Assembly (NCBI GenBank): GCA_016703605.1
Contig: JADJBU010000017.1
Location: 12,973 to 76,972 of the forward strand
DNA length: 64,000 nucleotides
Direction of reading: 5' to 3'
Origin: Candidatus Villigracilis adiacens
Lineage (GTDB): Bacteria > Chloroflexota > Anaerolineae > Anaerolineales > Villigracilaceae
In this document: positions 1 through 7,670 of the stretch, piece by piece
How the letters are laid out: each line of letters begins with the position of its first letter
Numbering within the stretch: the stretch's first letter is position 1
Notes under the pieces: generated by a model
The model's database searches: none
Told to the model about the DNA's origin: nothing
Seen by the model: the letters and a program-made list of their open reading frames with translations, nothing else
Program-made: the position numbers and the translations under genes

Positions 1-1
1 C

Positions 2-718
2 ATGGGAAAACTACTCGAACTCACCAATGTCCATTCCTATTACGGACACATCCATGCCCTGAAAGGCGTCTCCCTTTACGTTAACGAAGGCGAAATCGTC
101 ACCCTGATCGGTTCCAACGGCGCGGGAAAAAGCACCTCCCTGCGAACCATCTCCGGCATTATCCACGCCCGCGAAGGCAAGGTCCTGCTGGACGGAAAGG
201 ACATCACCCATGCCGAACCGCACAACATCGTCAGGATGGGAATTGGTCATGTGCCGGAGGGACGCGGCATCTTCCCAAAACTGACCGTGCAGGAAAACCT
301 CGAAATGGGCGCCTTCACCGTCAACGACCAAAAGGCGATCAAAGACCGGCTCCAACTGGTCTTCGAGATGTTTCCGCGCCTCAAGGAAAGAATCTCCCAA
401 TACGGCGGGACTCTCTCCGGCGGCGAACAGCAAATGCTCGCCATCGGACGCGGACTGATGCTCAATCCCCGCATCCTCATGCTGGACGAGCCTTCCATGG
501 GTCTGGCTCCCGTGCTGGTGGATTTGATATTCGATATCATCAAAAAATTAAACGAACAGGGTGTCACCATCCTGCTCGTGGAGCAGAACGCGCTCATGGC
601 GCTCTCGATTGCCAACCGCGGTTATGTGCTCCAAACCGGCTCGATTGCCCTGACCGATGACGCCGCCAAATTGAAGAAGAACGAAATGGTTCAAAAAACC
701 TACCTGGGTATCGAATAA
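2..718 (+). CDS. livF: Branched-chain amino-acid ABC transporter ATPase LivF
   Basis: The protein has 238 residues, the usual LivF length. It is the cytoplasmic ATPase that powers high-affinity import of leucine, isoleucine, valine or related amides, normally as a partner of LivG with permeases LivH and LivM. Walker A (GSNGAGKST, about residues 37-45), the ABC signature LSGGEQQ (about 138-144) and Walker B ILMLDEP (about 158-164) are all intact. The segment 'GHVPEGRGIFPKLTV' is typical of LivF. The ATG sits at the very left edge of the window, so the rest of the liv operon is probably just upstream, out of view. A strong terminator follows directly, so this is the last gene of its operon. Confidence 0.93.
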   Translation: MGKLLELTNVHSYYGHIHALKGVSLYVNEGEIVTLIGSNGAGKSTSLRTISGIIHAREGKVLLDGKDITHAEPHNIVRMGIGHVPEGRGIFPKLTVQENLEMGAFTVNDQKAIKDRLQLVFEMFPRLKERISQYGGTLSGGEQQMLAIGRGLMLNPRILMLDEPSMGLAPVLVDLIFDIIKKLNEQGVTILLVEQNALMALSIANRGYVLQTGSIALTDDAAKLKKNEMVQKTYLGIE

Positions 719-735
719 AGCGAACACACAACAAT

Positions 736-771
736 AAAAAACCCGTTTTCACACGAAAGCGGGTTTTTTTG
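736..771 (+). terminator. Rho-independent terminator after livF
   Basis: A stem AACCCG/CGGGTT (extended by A-T pairs from the flanking A and T runs) closes a loop around 'TTTTCACACGAAAG' and is followed by a run of seven T. It lies about 20 bases after the livF stop codon. Confidence 0.85.
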
Positions 772-778
772 TAAAATG

Positions 779-910
779 GTAACTGCTCAGCCTGTCATTT
801 CGACGAGCGCCAGCGAGGAGAAATCCAGCACAATATTGAGGAAGGTTTCTCGTGGCGCCTCGCGCCACTCGAAATGACAAGGCGAGGTAGTGAATTGGCA
901 GAGTAGTTAC
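779..910. mobile_element. MITE-like palindromic element, copy A
   Basis: This non-coding element of about 132 bp begins GTAACTGCTCAGCC and ends with the imperfect inverse (GGCAGAGTAGTTAC). The interior is itself largely palindromic, with arms TGTCATTTCGA and TCGAAATGACA. It is flanked by an exact 8-bp direct repeat, GTAAAATG, at 771-778 and 911-918, which is a target-site duplication. Two relatives occur at 29860-29991 and 41586-41697. There is no transposase inside. The GTAA termini and 8-bp duplications match what is known of the IS66 family, so an IS66-type transposase elsewhere may mobilise it. Confidence 0.85.
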
Positions 911-926
911 GTAAAATGAGCATATT

Positions 927-2084
927 ATGACCGGATTACCCAAAACAGCAGACATCCTCATCATCGGCGGCGGCGTGATGGGCGCCAGCGCCGCCTATCA
1001 CCTCGCAAAACGCGGGGCGAAGAATATTGTCCTCCTCGAAAAAGAATCCCATTTCGGTACCGGCGCAACGGGACGCTGCGCGGGCGGGGTGCGCTACCAA
1101 TTCTCGACCGAGATCAACGTCACATTGTCGCTTCACAGCCTGCCGATGATCGAACGCTTCAGGGAAGAGCTCGGGCAGGACCCCGGCTATCACAAATACG
1201 GTTATTTATTGGCGGCGACGAATGAAAATATCGTCAAAGAGTTCGAGCGTAACGTCGCCATGCAGAACCGGCTGGGCGTGCAGACCGAACTGTTGAGCGG
1301 AGACGAAGTCCGCAGGCGGCTGCCGCTGATGCGCTTCGACGATGCGCTGGCGGGAACCTTCCATCACCTCGACGGGACAGCCGACCCGAACAGCATCGTG
1401 ATGGGCTACGTCAACGCGGCGCAGAAGATGGGCGTGACGGCGCTCACAGACGCGGAAGTAATTGGAATCACCGTCGGCGGCGGGGAGGTTCGCAGCGTAA
1501 AAACAAGTTTGGGCGGGGTCGAGACCCGCACTGTCCTCAATGCGGCAGGACCCTGGTCGGGTCTGATCGGCTCGATGGCGGGAGTCCGCATCCCGATCAC
1601 GCCGTTGCGCAGGCAGATATTCACGACGAATCCGTTGAAGGAAATTCCGGAAGATTTTCCGTTTGTGATTGATTTTGCGCAATCCTTGTATTTTCATCGC
1701 GAAGGTGAAGGCTTGCTGGTTGGCATGAGCAATCAAAATGAAAAGCCGGGCTTTGACCAGAATGTGGACGAGGATTTTGAACTGGTGAATCTCGAAGCCG
1801 CCATTGCGAGAATGCCCCTGCTGGAAAAAGCCAGCCGCGCCGCGCATTGGGCGGGTTTGTATGAGATCACGCCGGACGCGCACCCGATCTTCGGCGCGAC
1901 GGACGTGAAGGGCTTTTCGCTTTGCACGGGCTTTTCGGGTCATGGTTTCATGCACGGACCGATCTCCGGCAAATTAATGAGCGAATTTATTTTGGACGGA
2001 AAATTTTCAAGCGTGGATGTATCCATGCTGGATTGGAAACGCTTCGAAGAGGGGCGTTTGATAAAAGAGTACAATGTAGTTTAA
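927..2084 (+). CDS. FAD-dependent oxidoreductase, DAO family
   Basis: The product has 385 residues and an N-terminal Rossmann dinucleotide-binding motif (IIGGGVMGASAAYH, about residues 12-25) followed by the acidic end of beta-2 ('LLEKE'). The C-terminal FAD-contacting segment 'GFSGHGFMHGP' is also present. These features place it in the D-amino-acid oxidase/sarcosine oxidase beta/glycine oxidase superfamily, which oxidises secondary or primary amines to imines. There is no signal peptide. The substrate cannot be read from sequence: sarcosine, proline, D-amino acids or dimethylglycine are all possible. It stands alone between two intergenic repeats, though livF just upstream makes an amino-acid substrate plausible. 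Confidence 0.85.
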   Translation: MTGLPKTADILIIGGGVMGASAAYHLAKRGAKNIVLLEKESHFGTGATGRCAGGVRYQFSTEINVTLSLHSLPMIERFREELGQDPGYHKYGYLLAATNENIVKEFERNVAMQNRLGVQTELLSGDEVRRRLPLMRFDDALAGTFHHLDGTADPNSIVMGYVNAAQKMGVTALTDAEVIGITVGGGEVRSVKTSLGGVETRTVLNAAGPWSGLIGSMAGVRIPITPLRRQIFTTNPLKEIPEDFPFVIDFAQSLYFHREGEGLLVGMSNQNEKPGFDQNVDEDFELVNLEAAIARMPLLEKASRAAHWAGLYEITPDAHPIFGATDVKGFSLCTGFSGHGFMHGPISGKLMSEFILDGKFSSVDVSMLDWKRFEEGRLIKEYNVV

Positions 2085-2170
2085 TTAAACACAAAGGACA
2101 CCAAGGTCACGAAGGAAAGACCATGGAGAGGTTTTAGCCTTTGTGTACTTCGTGACCTTCGTGTTTAAAG
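2085..2170. repeat. Imperfect inverted repeat of the 'CACAAAGGACAC' type
   Basis: Two arms of about 27 bases (AACACAAAGGACACCAAGG... and ...CTTCGTGACCTTCGTGTT) form a long imperfect hairpin filling the gap between the oxidoreductase and cinA. Single-arm relatives occur at about 15915-15940 and 54978-55040. It is a dispersed palindromic repeat and may also act as a transcript 3' end. Confidence 0.6.
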
Positions 2171-2176
2171 GATTTT

Positions 2177-3328
2177 ATGACTTCAGCGGAAATCATCACC
2201 ATCGGCACGGAAATATTACTCGGCGAGATCGTGGACACGAACACGCGTTATATCGCGCGCACGCTGCGCGGGTTGGGCGTGGACCTGTATCGCACCATTA
2301 CCATCGGCGATAACGTGGAGCGCATTGCCAGCGCCATCAGCCATTCGATGGAACGCGCCGACATCGTCATCACCACCGGCGGGCTGGGTCCCACCGTGGA
2401 CGATCCCACGCGCGAAGCCGTCGCCAGGGCGGTCGGGGTCGAAACCGAATTCCGCGAAGACCTCTGGCAACAGGTCGTCGAAACCATCGGGCGGTACGGG
2501 CGCAAACCGGCTGAGAACCAAAAACGCCAGGCGTACGTTCCCAAAGGCGCGATTGGTTTGCGCAACCCCGTCGGCACCGCGCCGTGTTTCATCGTTGAGC
2601 GTCCCCCTCTCCTCTCAGGAGAGGGTCTAGGGGTGAGGTCAGTCATCTCATTGCCCGGCGTGCCGGCCGAAATGGAACTCATCCTGCGCGAGTCGGTCAT
2701 TCCGTACTTGCAAAAAAGATTCGGTCTCAATGAAATCATCAAAGTGCGCGTGCTTCACTGCTCCGGTCTGGGCGAAGGCATGATCGACGAAAAGATCGCC
2801 GACCTCGAAACGCTCAGCAACCCCACCGTCGGTCTCGCCGCGCATACGGGCGTGGTGGATGTCCGCATCGCCGCAAAAGCAAAAAGCGAGTCTGAGGCGG
2901 ACGAGATGATCGCCAAAGTTGAAGCGCAGGTACGCGAACGCCTTGGCAGCGTCGTCTTCGGCGCGGACGATGACAGACTCGAAAACGTCGTATTGGATTT
3001 GTTGGAAAAACGCGGCTGGAAACTGACCGCCATCTCAAGCGGACTCGACGACCCCATCTTTCGCAAACTCTCAAACAGCGCTTCTTTCCCGGGCTTGAAC
3101 CTTGACTCTTTAACCCAAGCCTTGCGCGCCGCCCGAGCGGATTCAAATGCAGACATCGCCCTGGGCATCGCAGTCCATCCCGACGAACGCGCCGCCGACA
3201 TGGCGATGATCACGCCCAAAGGCGAAAAGACGCACCGCATCACCTACGGCGGTCCGCCGCGCAGCCTTCCGCGCTGGAGCATGAACCTGGCATTGAACTG
3301 GCTCAGGACAACTTTAGAGGAAACCTAG
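2177..3328 (+). CDS. cinA: CinA family protein with degenerate C-terminal amidase domain
   Basis: The protein has 383 residues. Residues 1 to about 165 form the MoaB/MogA-like N-terminal domain of CinA (start 'AEIITIGTEILLGEIVDTN', then 'TTGGLGPTVDD'), which in other CinA proteins is an ADP-ribose pyrophosphatase. The C-terminal region normally carries the nicotinamide-nucleotide amidase with motif AESCTGG. Here the matching place reads 'LTAISSGLDDPIF', so the catalytic serine motif is lost and the domain is shortened. About 14 codons (2601-2642, 'RPPLLSGEGLGVRS') between 'FIVE' and 'VISLPGVP' are an in-frame copy of a palindromic intergenic repeat. The stop overlaps the next start by one base (TAGTG), so the two genes are probably cotranscribed. 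The amidase role is doubtful; the N-terminal role is plausible. Confidence 0.85.
   Translation: MTSAEIITIGTEILLGEIVDTNTRYIARTLRGLGVDLYRTITIGDNVERIASAISHSMERADIVITTGGLGPTVDDPTREAVARAVGVETEFREDLWQQVVETIGRYGRKPAENQKRQAYVPKGAIGLRNPVGTAPCFIVERPPLLSGEGLGVRSVISLPGVPAEMELILRESVIPYLQKRFGLNEIIKVRVLHCSGLGEGMIDEKIADLETLSNPTVGLAAHTGVVDVRIAAKAKSESEADEMIAKVEAQVRERLGSVVFGADDDRLENVVLDLLEKRGWKLTAISSGLDDPIFRKLSNSASFPGLNLDSLTQALRAARADSNADIALGIAVHPDERAADMAMITPKGEKTHRITYGGPPRSLPRWSMNLALNWLRTTLEET
2601..2642. repeat. Palindromic repeat inserted in frame within cinA
   Basis: The stretch CCCCCTCTCCTCTCAGGAGAGGG plus 'TCTAGGGGTGAGG' (given here only in part) is an imperfect palindrome of a kind usually seen between genes. 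It adds about 14 residues to CinA without shifting the frame. Confidence 0.6.
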
Positions 3329-4320
3329 TGCCGCCGAAACCCAAACCGCGCAAAACAAACGACACGCCGCTCGTCATCCTAGCCTGGGGTCTGAACATTT
3401 TCGGGCTGATGGCGGTCGCGCTTGTGATGGTTGCCTACCTGGCAATGAACCCCGTCCGCGCCGCTACGCAGGAACCGCAACCGGGCTTCACTGCCACCAT
3501 GCCGCCGACGTTCACGCCGGTGCCGCAGCTCATCAACCTGCCGACCATCACCCCGAACCCGCGCAGCACAATGATCGTCATCCAGTCGCCGACGCCCTTC
3601 GTGCTGCAAAACGCCGGGCAGGGACTCGCCAGCTTCGCCACCATTGGGTACTCGGTTTCAGGCAGACCCATCGAGGTCTATATCTTCGGGAACGGCGAGC
3701 GCGAAAAAATGATCGTGGCGGGCATCCACGGCGGCTACGAATGGAACACCATCGCGCTGGCAGACGAGTTGATCCAGCATATTTTCGACAACCCTGAAAT
3801 CATCCCGGACGATGTGACGCTTTACATCCTGCGCAACCTCAACCCCGACGGCGACGCCCGCGACCACGGCATTGACGGGCGCGTCAACGACCACGGCGTG
3901 GATTTGAACCGCAACTTCCCCGCCAACTGGAAAAAGACCTGGGACCGCGACGGCTGCTGGTCGCTCACCCCCACCACCGGCGGCACGGGTCCCGGCTCGG
4001 AGCCCGAAACTCAGGCAGTGATGTACTTCCTGCAAACGCACGATGTCGAAACGCTCATCAGTTATCACAGCGCCGCGCTGGGGGTCTTCCCCGGCGGCGA
4101 ACCCTGGGAGGCGGACTCGAAGAAATTCTCGAAGGCATTATCCAAAGCCACCGGCTATCCCTACCCGCCCATCGACACGGGCTGCGTCTATACCGGCACC
4201 CTTGCCGATTACGCCGTCGAACTCGGCATCACCGCGGCGGATATGGAACTCTCCACGCACAAATACACCGACTTCGAGGAAAACCTCAACGCCCTGGAAG
4301 TGCTGTTGAATTGGAGATAA
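3328..4320 (+). CDS. Membrane-anchored M14-family zinc carboxypeptidase
   Basis: This 330-residue protein starts with GTG overlapping the cinA stop. One transmembrane segment (about residues 16-36) is followed by a Pro/Thr-rich linker, so the enzyme domain should lie outside the membrane. Zinc-site residues fitting peptidase M14 are visible: His134 and Glu138 in 'GIHGGYEWN', His247 in 'SYHSA', and the likely catalytic Glu307 in 'DMELSTH'. The family signatures 'NLNPDGD' and 'DLNRNFP' lie between them. The enzyme would remove C-terminal residues from peptides or act on cell-wall peptides or related amides. Substrate is unknown. The gene is probably cotranscribed with cinA. Confidence 0.85.
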   Translation: MPPKPKPRKTNDTPLVILAWGLNIFGLMAVALVMVAYLAMNPVRAATQEPQPGFTATMPPTFTPVPQLINLPTITPNPRSTMIVIQSPTPFVLQNAGQGLASFATIGYSVSGRPIEVYIFGNGEREKMIVAGIHGGYEWNTIALADELIQHIFDNPEIIPDDVTLYILRNLNPDGDARDHGIDGRVNDHGVDLNRNFPANWKKTWDRDGCWSLTPTTGGTGPGSEPETQAVMYFLQTHDVETLISYHSAALGVFPGGEPWEADSKKFSKALSKATGYPYPPIDTGCVYTGTLADYAVELGITAADMELSTHKYTDFEENLNALEVLLNWR

Positions 4321-4333
4321 CTCACACACTCAA

Positions 4334-4443
4334 TGTCATGCTGAGCGAAGCGACACATGCATCGCAGTGCGAATGCAGTGCGATGAGCATCTCTACTTCA
4401 ATCTCAGAGACCCTGAGTGGCGCCCTGCGCCACTCAGGGTGAC
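4334..4443. repeat. Palindromic repeat of the 'TGTCATGCTGAGCGAAG' family
   Basis: This copy begins TGTCATGCTGAGCGAAGCG, contains 'CATCTC' and 'CAGAGACCCTGAG', and ends in 'CACTCAGGGTGACA', the inverse of its start. Related copies lie at about 26757-26805 (degenerate) and 55472-55542. It fills the gap before the amidohydrolase gene. Confidence 0.7.
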
Positions 4444-4459
4444 AATCAAAGGAGACTAA

Positions 4460-6436
4460 ATGACCCAACCCATAGACACCCTCTTCACCAACGCCATTGT
4501 CCTGACGATGGACGAAAAACTGACCCAATACGATCCCGGCGCGGTCGCTGTAAACGGCGACTCCATCGTCGCGGTTGGATTTGAAACAGACCTCAAAAAG
4601 GAATTTACAGCAAAGGAAGTCGTAGACTGTGGCGGAAAAATCCTCATGCCGGGGCTGGTCAACGCGCACACCCACGTGCCGATGACCCTCGTCCGCGGGC
4701 TGGCGGATGATTTGCGGCTCGACGTCTGGTTGATGGGCTACATGCTGCCGGTGGAGCGAGAGTTCGTCTCGCCGGAGTTCGTGCGGCTCGGAACGCTGAT
4801 CGCCTGCGCCGAACAGATCCGCAGCGGGGTGACAACCTTCAATGATATGTACTTCTTCGAAGATGACATCGCCCAGGCGACCGCCGATGCGGGGATGCGC
4901 GCCGTTTGCGGCGAATCCGTCATGAAATATCCCGCGCCGGACGCGCCTTCGTACGATGATTCGCTGGCTTACGCGCGCGAGTTCATCAAGAAATGGAAGG
5001 GACATCCGCTCATCGTCCCGGCAATCGCGCCGCACGCGCCGTACTCGACCAACCCCGAAATCATCCGCGCCTGCGTAGACCTCGCCAAAGAGTTCGATGT
5101 TCCGTTGCATATTCACATCTCCGAGACCGCGTTTGAAGTGGAAAACATGCGCAAGGAACAGGGGATGCCCGTCATCCCGTATGTCAAGAAACTCGGACTT
5201 TTTGAAGCGAAAGTCATTGCCGCGCATTGCGTTCACATTGATACCGGCGAGATCCGCACGCTCCAGCACGCCAACGCGGGCGTTTCGCACAACCCGTCGT
5301 CGAATCTCAAACTCGCTTCGGGCTTTGCCCCCGTCCAAAAAATGCTGGCGGACGGGCTCAATGTCGGCATCGGCACGGACGGTCCCGCCTCGAATAACGA
5401 CCTCGACATGTTCGAGGAAGTGCGTCTCGCCTCCTTCGTCGCCAAAGCCGCGTCCAACGACCCGACCGTTCTGCCCGCCGCGACCGCGCTGACGATGGCA
5501 ACCCGCCTCGGCGCGAGAGCGTTGCATCTCGGCGACATCACCGGCTCGTTGGAAATTGGCAAACGCGCGGATTTAATTCTCGTGGATACAAATCCGCTTC
5601 ATAACACCCCGCGCTTCAAACGCGACCCGCAGAACGCCTACGCCCAGCTGGTCTATGCGTCCAAATCCACCGATGTGACGGATGTGATGGTCAACGGCAA
5701 ATGGCTGATGCGCAACCATCAATTGCTGACGGTAAACGAAGGTGAATTGATCGCGCAAGCCCGCGAACTCGCCGTCAAGATAGACGCCTTCCTGACCGAA
5801 CGCGAGCAATCGGTGCTGTCCAAACTGATCGCGCTGGGCGGCTCGCTGGAGGAGGAATCGTTCGAGGTGCAGGTCAAGGTTCGGGTCGAGCAACCCAGCC
5901 TTATCGTCCAGAATTTGAAGCGCGATGAAATCGAGATCAACCTGCACAAGCATTACCGTCAGTTCGACGAGTATTTCATCTTCGACGATCCAAACCAGGG
6001 ACGCCTGCGCTTCCGCGAGGATAACCTCATCAATGAAAAAGGCGAGGTCGTCAACACGCGCTCGCGCCTGACGTTGATCGGCGTGAAGCGCGAAGGTGAA
6101 ATGGGACACGATGTCCTGCTTTCGCGCAGCCGCTTCCTCGCGCCCGCGACACAGTCCCTGCGTTTTTATCGCGAATACTTCAAACCCAAAACAGAAATAC
6201 CGGTGGAGAAGAACCGCCTGCGCTGGCATATCAAATACAAGAATACCGAGTTCTTCATCAACCTCGACGAAGTGAAACAGCCCGCCATGGGAACCTTCCT
6301 CGAAGTAAAAAGCACCACCTGGAGCCGCAAGGACGCCGACCACAAGGCGGAACTGGTGAATGAACTCCTCGATCTTTTGGGCGCGGGCAATGCCGAAACC
6401 GTGACCCAGGATTACATCGAGATTCTGACGTCGTAG
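4460..6436 (+). CDS. Amidohydrolase (MTA/SAH deaminase-like) fused to a CYTH domain
   Basis: The protein has 658 residues in two parts. Residues 1 to about 445 are a TRZ/ATZ/MtaD-type amidohydrolase: metal ligands in 'NAHTHVPMTLVRG', 'HIHISET', 'AAHCVH' and 'GTDGPASNNDLDM' are intact, consistent with hydrolytic deamination of S-adenosylhomocysteine, 5'-methylthioadenosine or a related adenosine derivative. Residues from about 450 to the end resemble a CYTH (triphosphate tunnel) domain, with 'FEVQVKVRV', 'GRLRFRED', 'RSRLTLIG' and 'GTFLEVKSTTW' lining up with the acidic/basic strands of that fold. CYTH enzymes bind triphosphates or act as class IV adenylate cyclases. A typical MtaD ends near residue 440, so the extension is clear. 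A good Shine-Dalgarno (AAAGGAG) precedes the ATG. Confidence 0.85.
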   Translation: MTQPIDTLFTNAIVLTMDEKLTQYDPGAVAVNGDSIVAVGFETDLKKEFTAKEVVDCGGKILMPGLVNAHTHVPMTLVRGLADDLRLDVWLMGYMLPVEREFVSPEFVRLGTLIACAEQIRSGVTTFNDMYFFEDDIAQATADAGMRAVCGESVMKYPAPDAPSYDDSLAYAREFIKKWKGHPLIVPAIAPHAPYSTNPEIIRACVDLAKEFDVPLHIHISETAFEVENMRKEQGMPVIPYVKKLGLFEAKVIAAHCVHIDTGEIRTLQHANAGVSHNPSSNLKLASGFAPVQKMLADGLNVGIGTDGPASNNDLDMFEEVRLASFVAKAASNDPTVLPAATALTMATRLGARALHLGDITGSLEIGKRADLILVDTNPLHNTPRFKRDPQNAYAQLVYASKSTDVTDVMVNGKWLMRNHQLLTVNEGELIAQARELAVKIDAFLTEREQSVLSKLIALGGSLEEESFEVQVKVRVEQPSLIVQNLKRDEIEINLHKHYRQFDEYFIFDDPNQGRLRFREDNLINEKGEVVNTRSRLTLIGVKREGEMGHDVLLSRSRFLAPATQSLRFYREYFKPKTEIPVEKNRLRWHIKYKNTEFFINLDEVKQPAMGTFLEVKSTTWSRKDADHKAELVNELLDLLGAGNAETVTQDYIEILTS

Positions 6437-6602
6437 GGGTGACCCGTCCACGCAACCAGAAACCTCGTTGTGCCAGGGGAGGGTCCCCGGTGTATGGCAT
6501 GATTTCTCGCAGGGCGCCCCTCCCATTGCAAACGGAACCAAACCCATATTATCCAATCCGCACAGACCGATTAACCGATGAACCCTGACGGGTCGCCCCT
6601 AC
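6433..6602. repeat. Intergenic element with 16-bp terminal inverted repeats
   Basis: GTAGGGGTGACCCGTC at 6433-6448 is matched by the inverse GACGGGTCGCCCCTAC at 6587-6602 with one mismatch. The element of about 170 bp spans the whole gap and supplies the stop codon of the amidohydrolase gene. No open frame of note lies inside. It belongs to the 'GTAGGGGCGACCC' kind of dispersed repeat. Confidence 0.6.
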
Positions 6603-6608
6603 AACATT

Positions 6609-7613
6609 ATGAACCCTTTCAAAAAAACACTTGCCATAACCTTCGCCGTCCTCTTTGTCGTCACCGCCATTGCGGCGATCCTGCTCTTCAACTTCGACAG
6701 GCGCGCCTTCACCGCCGAGACCTATCAACGCGCCTTTGCCCGCGAGGACTTTTACAATAAGATTCCCGCCCTGATGGCGCAGGCGCTTGTCTCTCCCGAT
6801 GCGGATACAAGCCAGTTGCCGCCCGTCATGCAGGGGATGAGCGCCGAGGCATGGGAGAACTTCATCCGCGCATTGCTGCCGCCCGACACGCTGAAAGCCA
6901 TGGGCGACGGCGTCTTGAACTCGACCTTTGCCTACATCAACATGCAAACCGACCAGGTTACGGTCGATCTAAGAGCCGTCAAAACCAGTATGGCAGGCGA
7001 AACAGGCGCGCAAGCAGTCCTATCGTTGATCAGCGCCATGCCCGACTGCACCGCCGAACAGATCGCCCGGGCTTCGATCAACCTTTTTACCGGCGGGCAG
7101 ATCGAATTTTGCAACCCGCCCGCGGAACTTCTTCCTCTGATAACCCCTGTCATCCGGGCGCAGCTTCAATTCGCCGCCGCGATCATCCCGGATGAAATGA
7201 CTCTCATCACCGCGCCGCTCCAAAACGATCCGCGCCAGCGGCTGCAAGCCACCCGCTTCATGATGCGCCTCAGCCCGATCCTGCCCATTTTCTTTTTGCT
7301 TGCGCTGACGCTTCTTGCCGTGCGGACCCTGAACGATTGGTTGAAGTGGTGGGGCATCCCAACCCTGGTCGCCGGTCTGCTCACTTTCATTATGGGGCTG
7401 CTCGGCGCACCGGTCATCGGCAGTGTGATCACCTCCATCCTTTCGAACCGTATGCCGACCTACCTGCCCGAATTCCTCTCCAGCTTCACCGGCGACTTTG
7501 CCTCCGCGATGGTGCGGGCATTGCTCGTCCCGGTCATCTGGCAGGGTTTGGTTCTACTGCTAATTGGCGGGGCTATGACCGGCTTTTATTACCTGAGCAG
7601 GAAATCTGCCTGA
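6609..7613 (+). CDS. Hypothetical membrane protein
   Basis: I do not recognise the family of this 334-residue protein. One hydrophobic segment near the N-terminus (about residues 8-28) is followed by a polar region of about 190 residues containing two cysteines ('MPDCTAEQ' and 'IEFCNPP'), likely outside the cell. Three hydrophobic segments sit near the C-terminus ('ILPIFFLLALTLLAV', 'LVAGLLTFIMGLLGA', 'IWQGLVLLLIGGAMTG'). The layout is that of a surface-exposed domain held by four membrane helices. It is followed by a hairpin terminator that overlaps the next gene. Confidence 0.75.
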   Translation: MNPFKKTLAITFAVLFVVTAIAAILLFNFDRRAFTAETYQRAFAREDFYNKIPALMAQALVSPDADTSQLPPVMQGMSAEAWENFIRALLPPDTLKAMGDGVLNSTFAYINMQTDQVTVDLRAVKTSMAGETGAQAVLSLISAMPDCTAEQIARASINLFTGGQIEFCNPPAELLPLITPVIRAQLQFAAAIIPDEMTLITAPLQNDPRQRLQATRFMMRLSPILPIFFLLALTLLAVRTLNDWLKWWGIPTLVAGLLTFIMGLLGAPVIGSVITSILSNRMPTYLPEFLSSFTGDFASAMVRALLVPVIWQGLVLLLIGGAMTGFYYLSRKSA

Positions 7614-7628
7614 AACGCACTGTAACTT

Positions 7629-7670
7629 TTCGCCGCATATTCTTGTAATACCAATATGCGGCGAATTTTT
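7629..7670 (+). terminator. Hairpin with T-run that overlaps the next gene's start codon
   Basis: TTCGCCGCATATT (7629-7641) pairs perfectly with AATATGCGGCGAA (7653-7665) across an 11-base loop and is followed by TTTTT. This is a classical terminator for the preceding membrane-protein gene. The ATG of the next gene (7656) lies inside the 3' arm of the stem. Confidence 0.75.

Noticed and set aside
779..910. Terminator or small RNA gene
   Set aside because: The palindrome with exact 8-bp flanking duplications and two relatives elsewhere is better explained as a MITE; no promoter was seen.
4322..5527. 401-residue open frame on the minus strand opposite the amidohydrolase
   Set aside because: It is antisense to a strongly conserved gene, shows no family signature and is explained by GC-rich codon bias.
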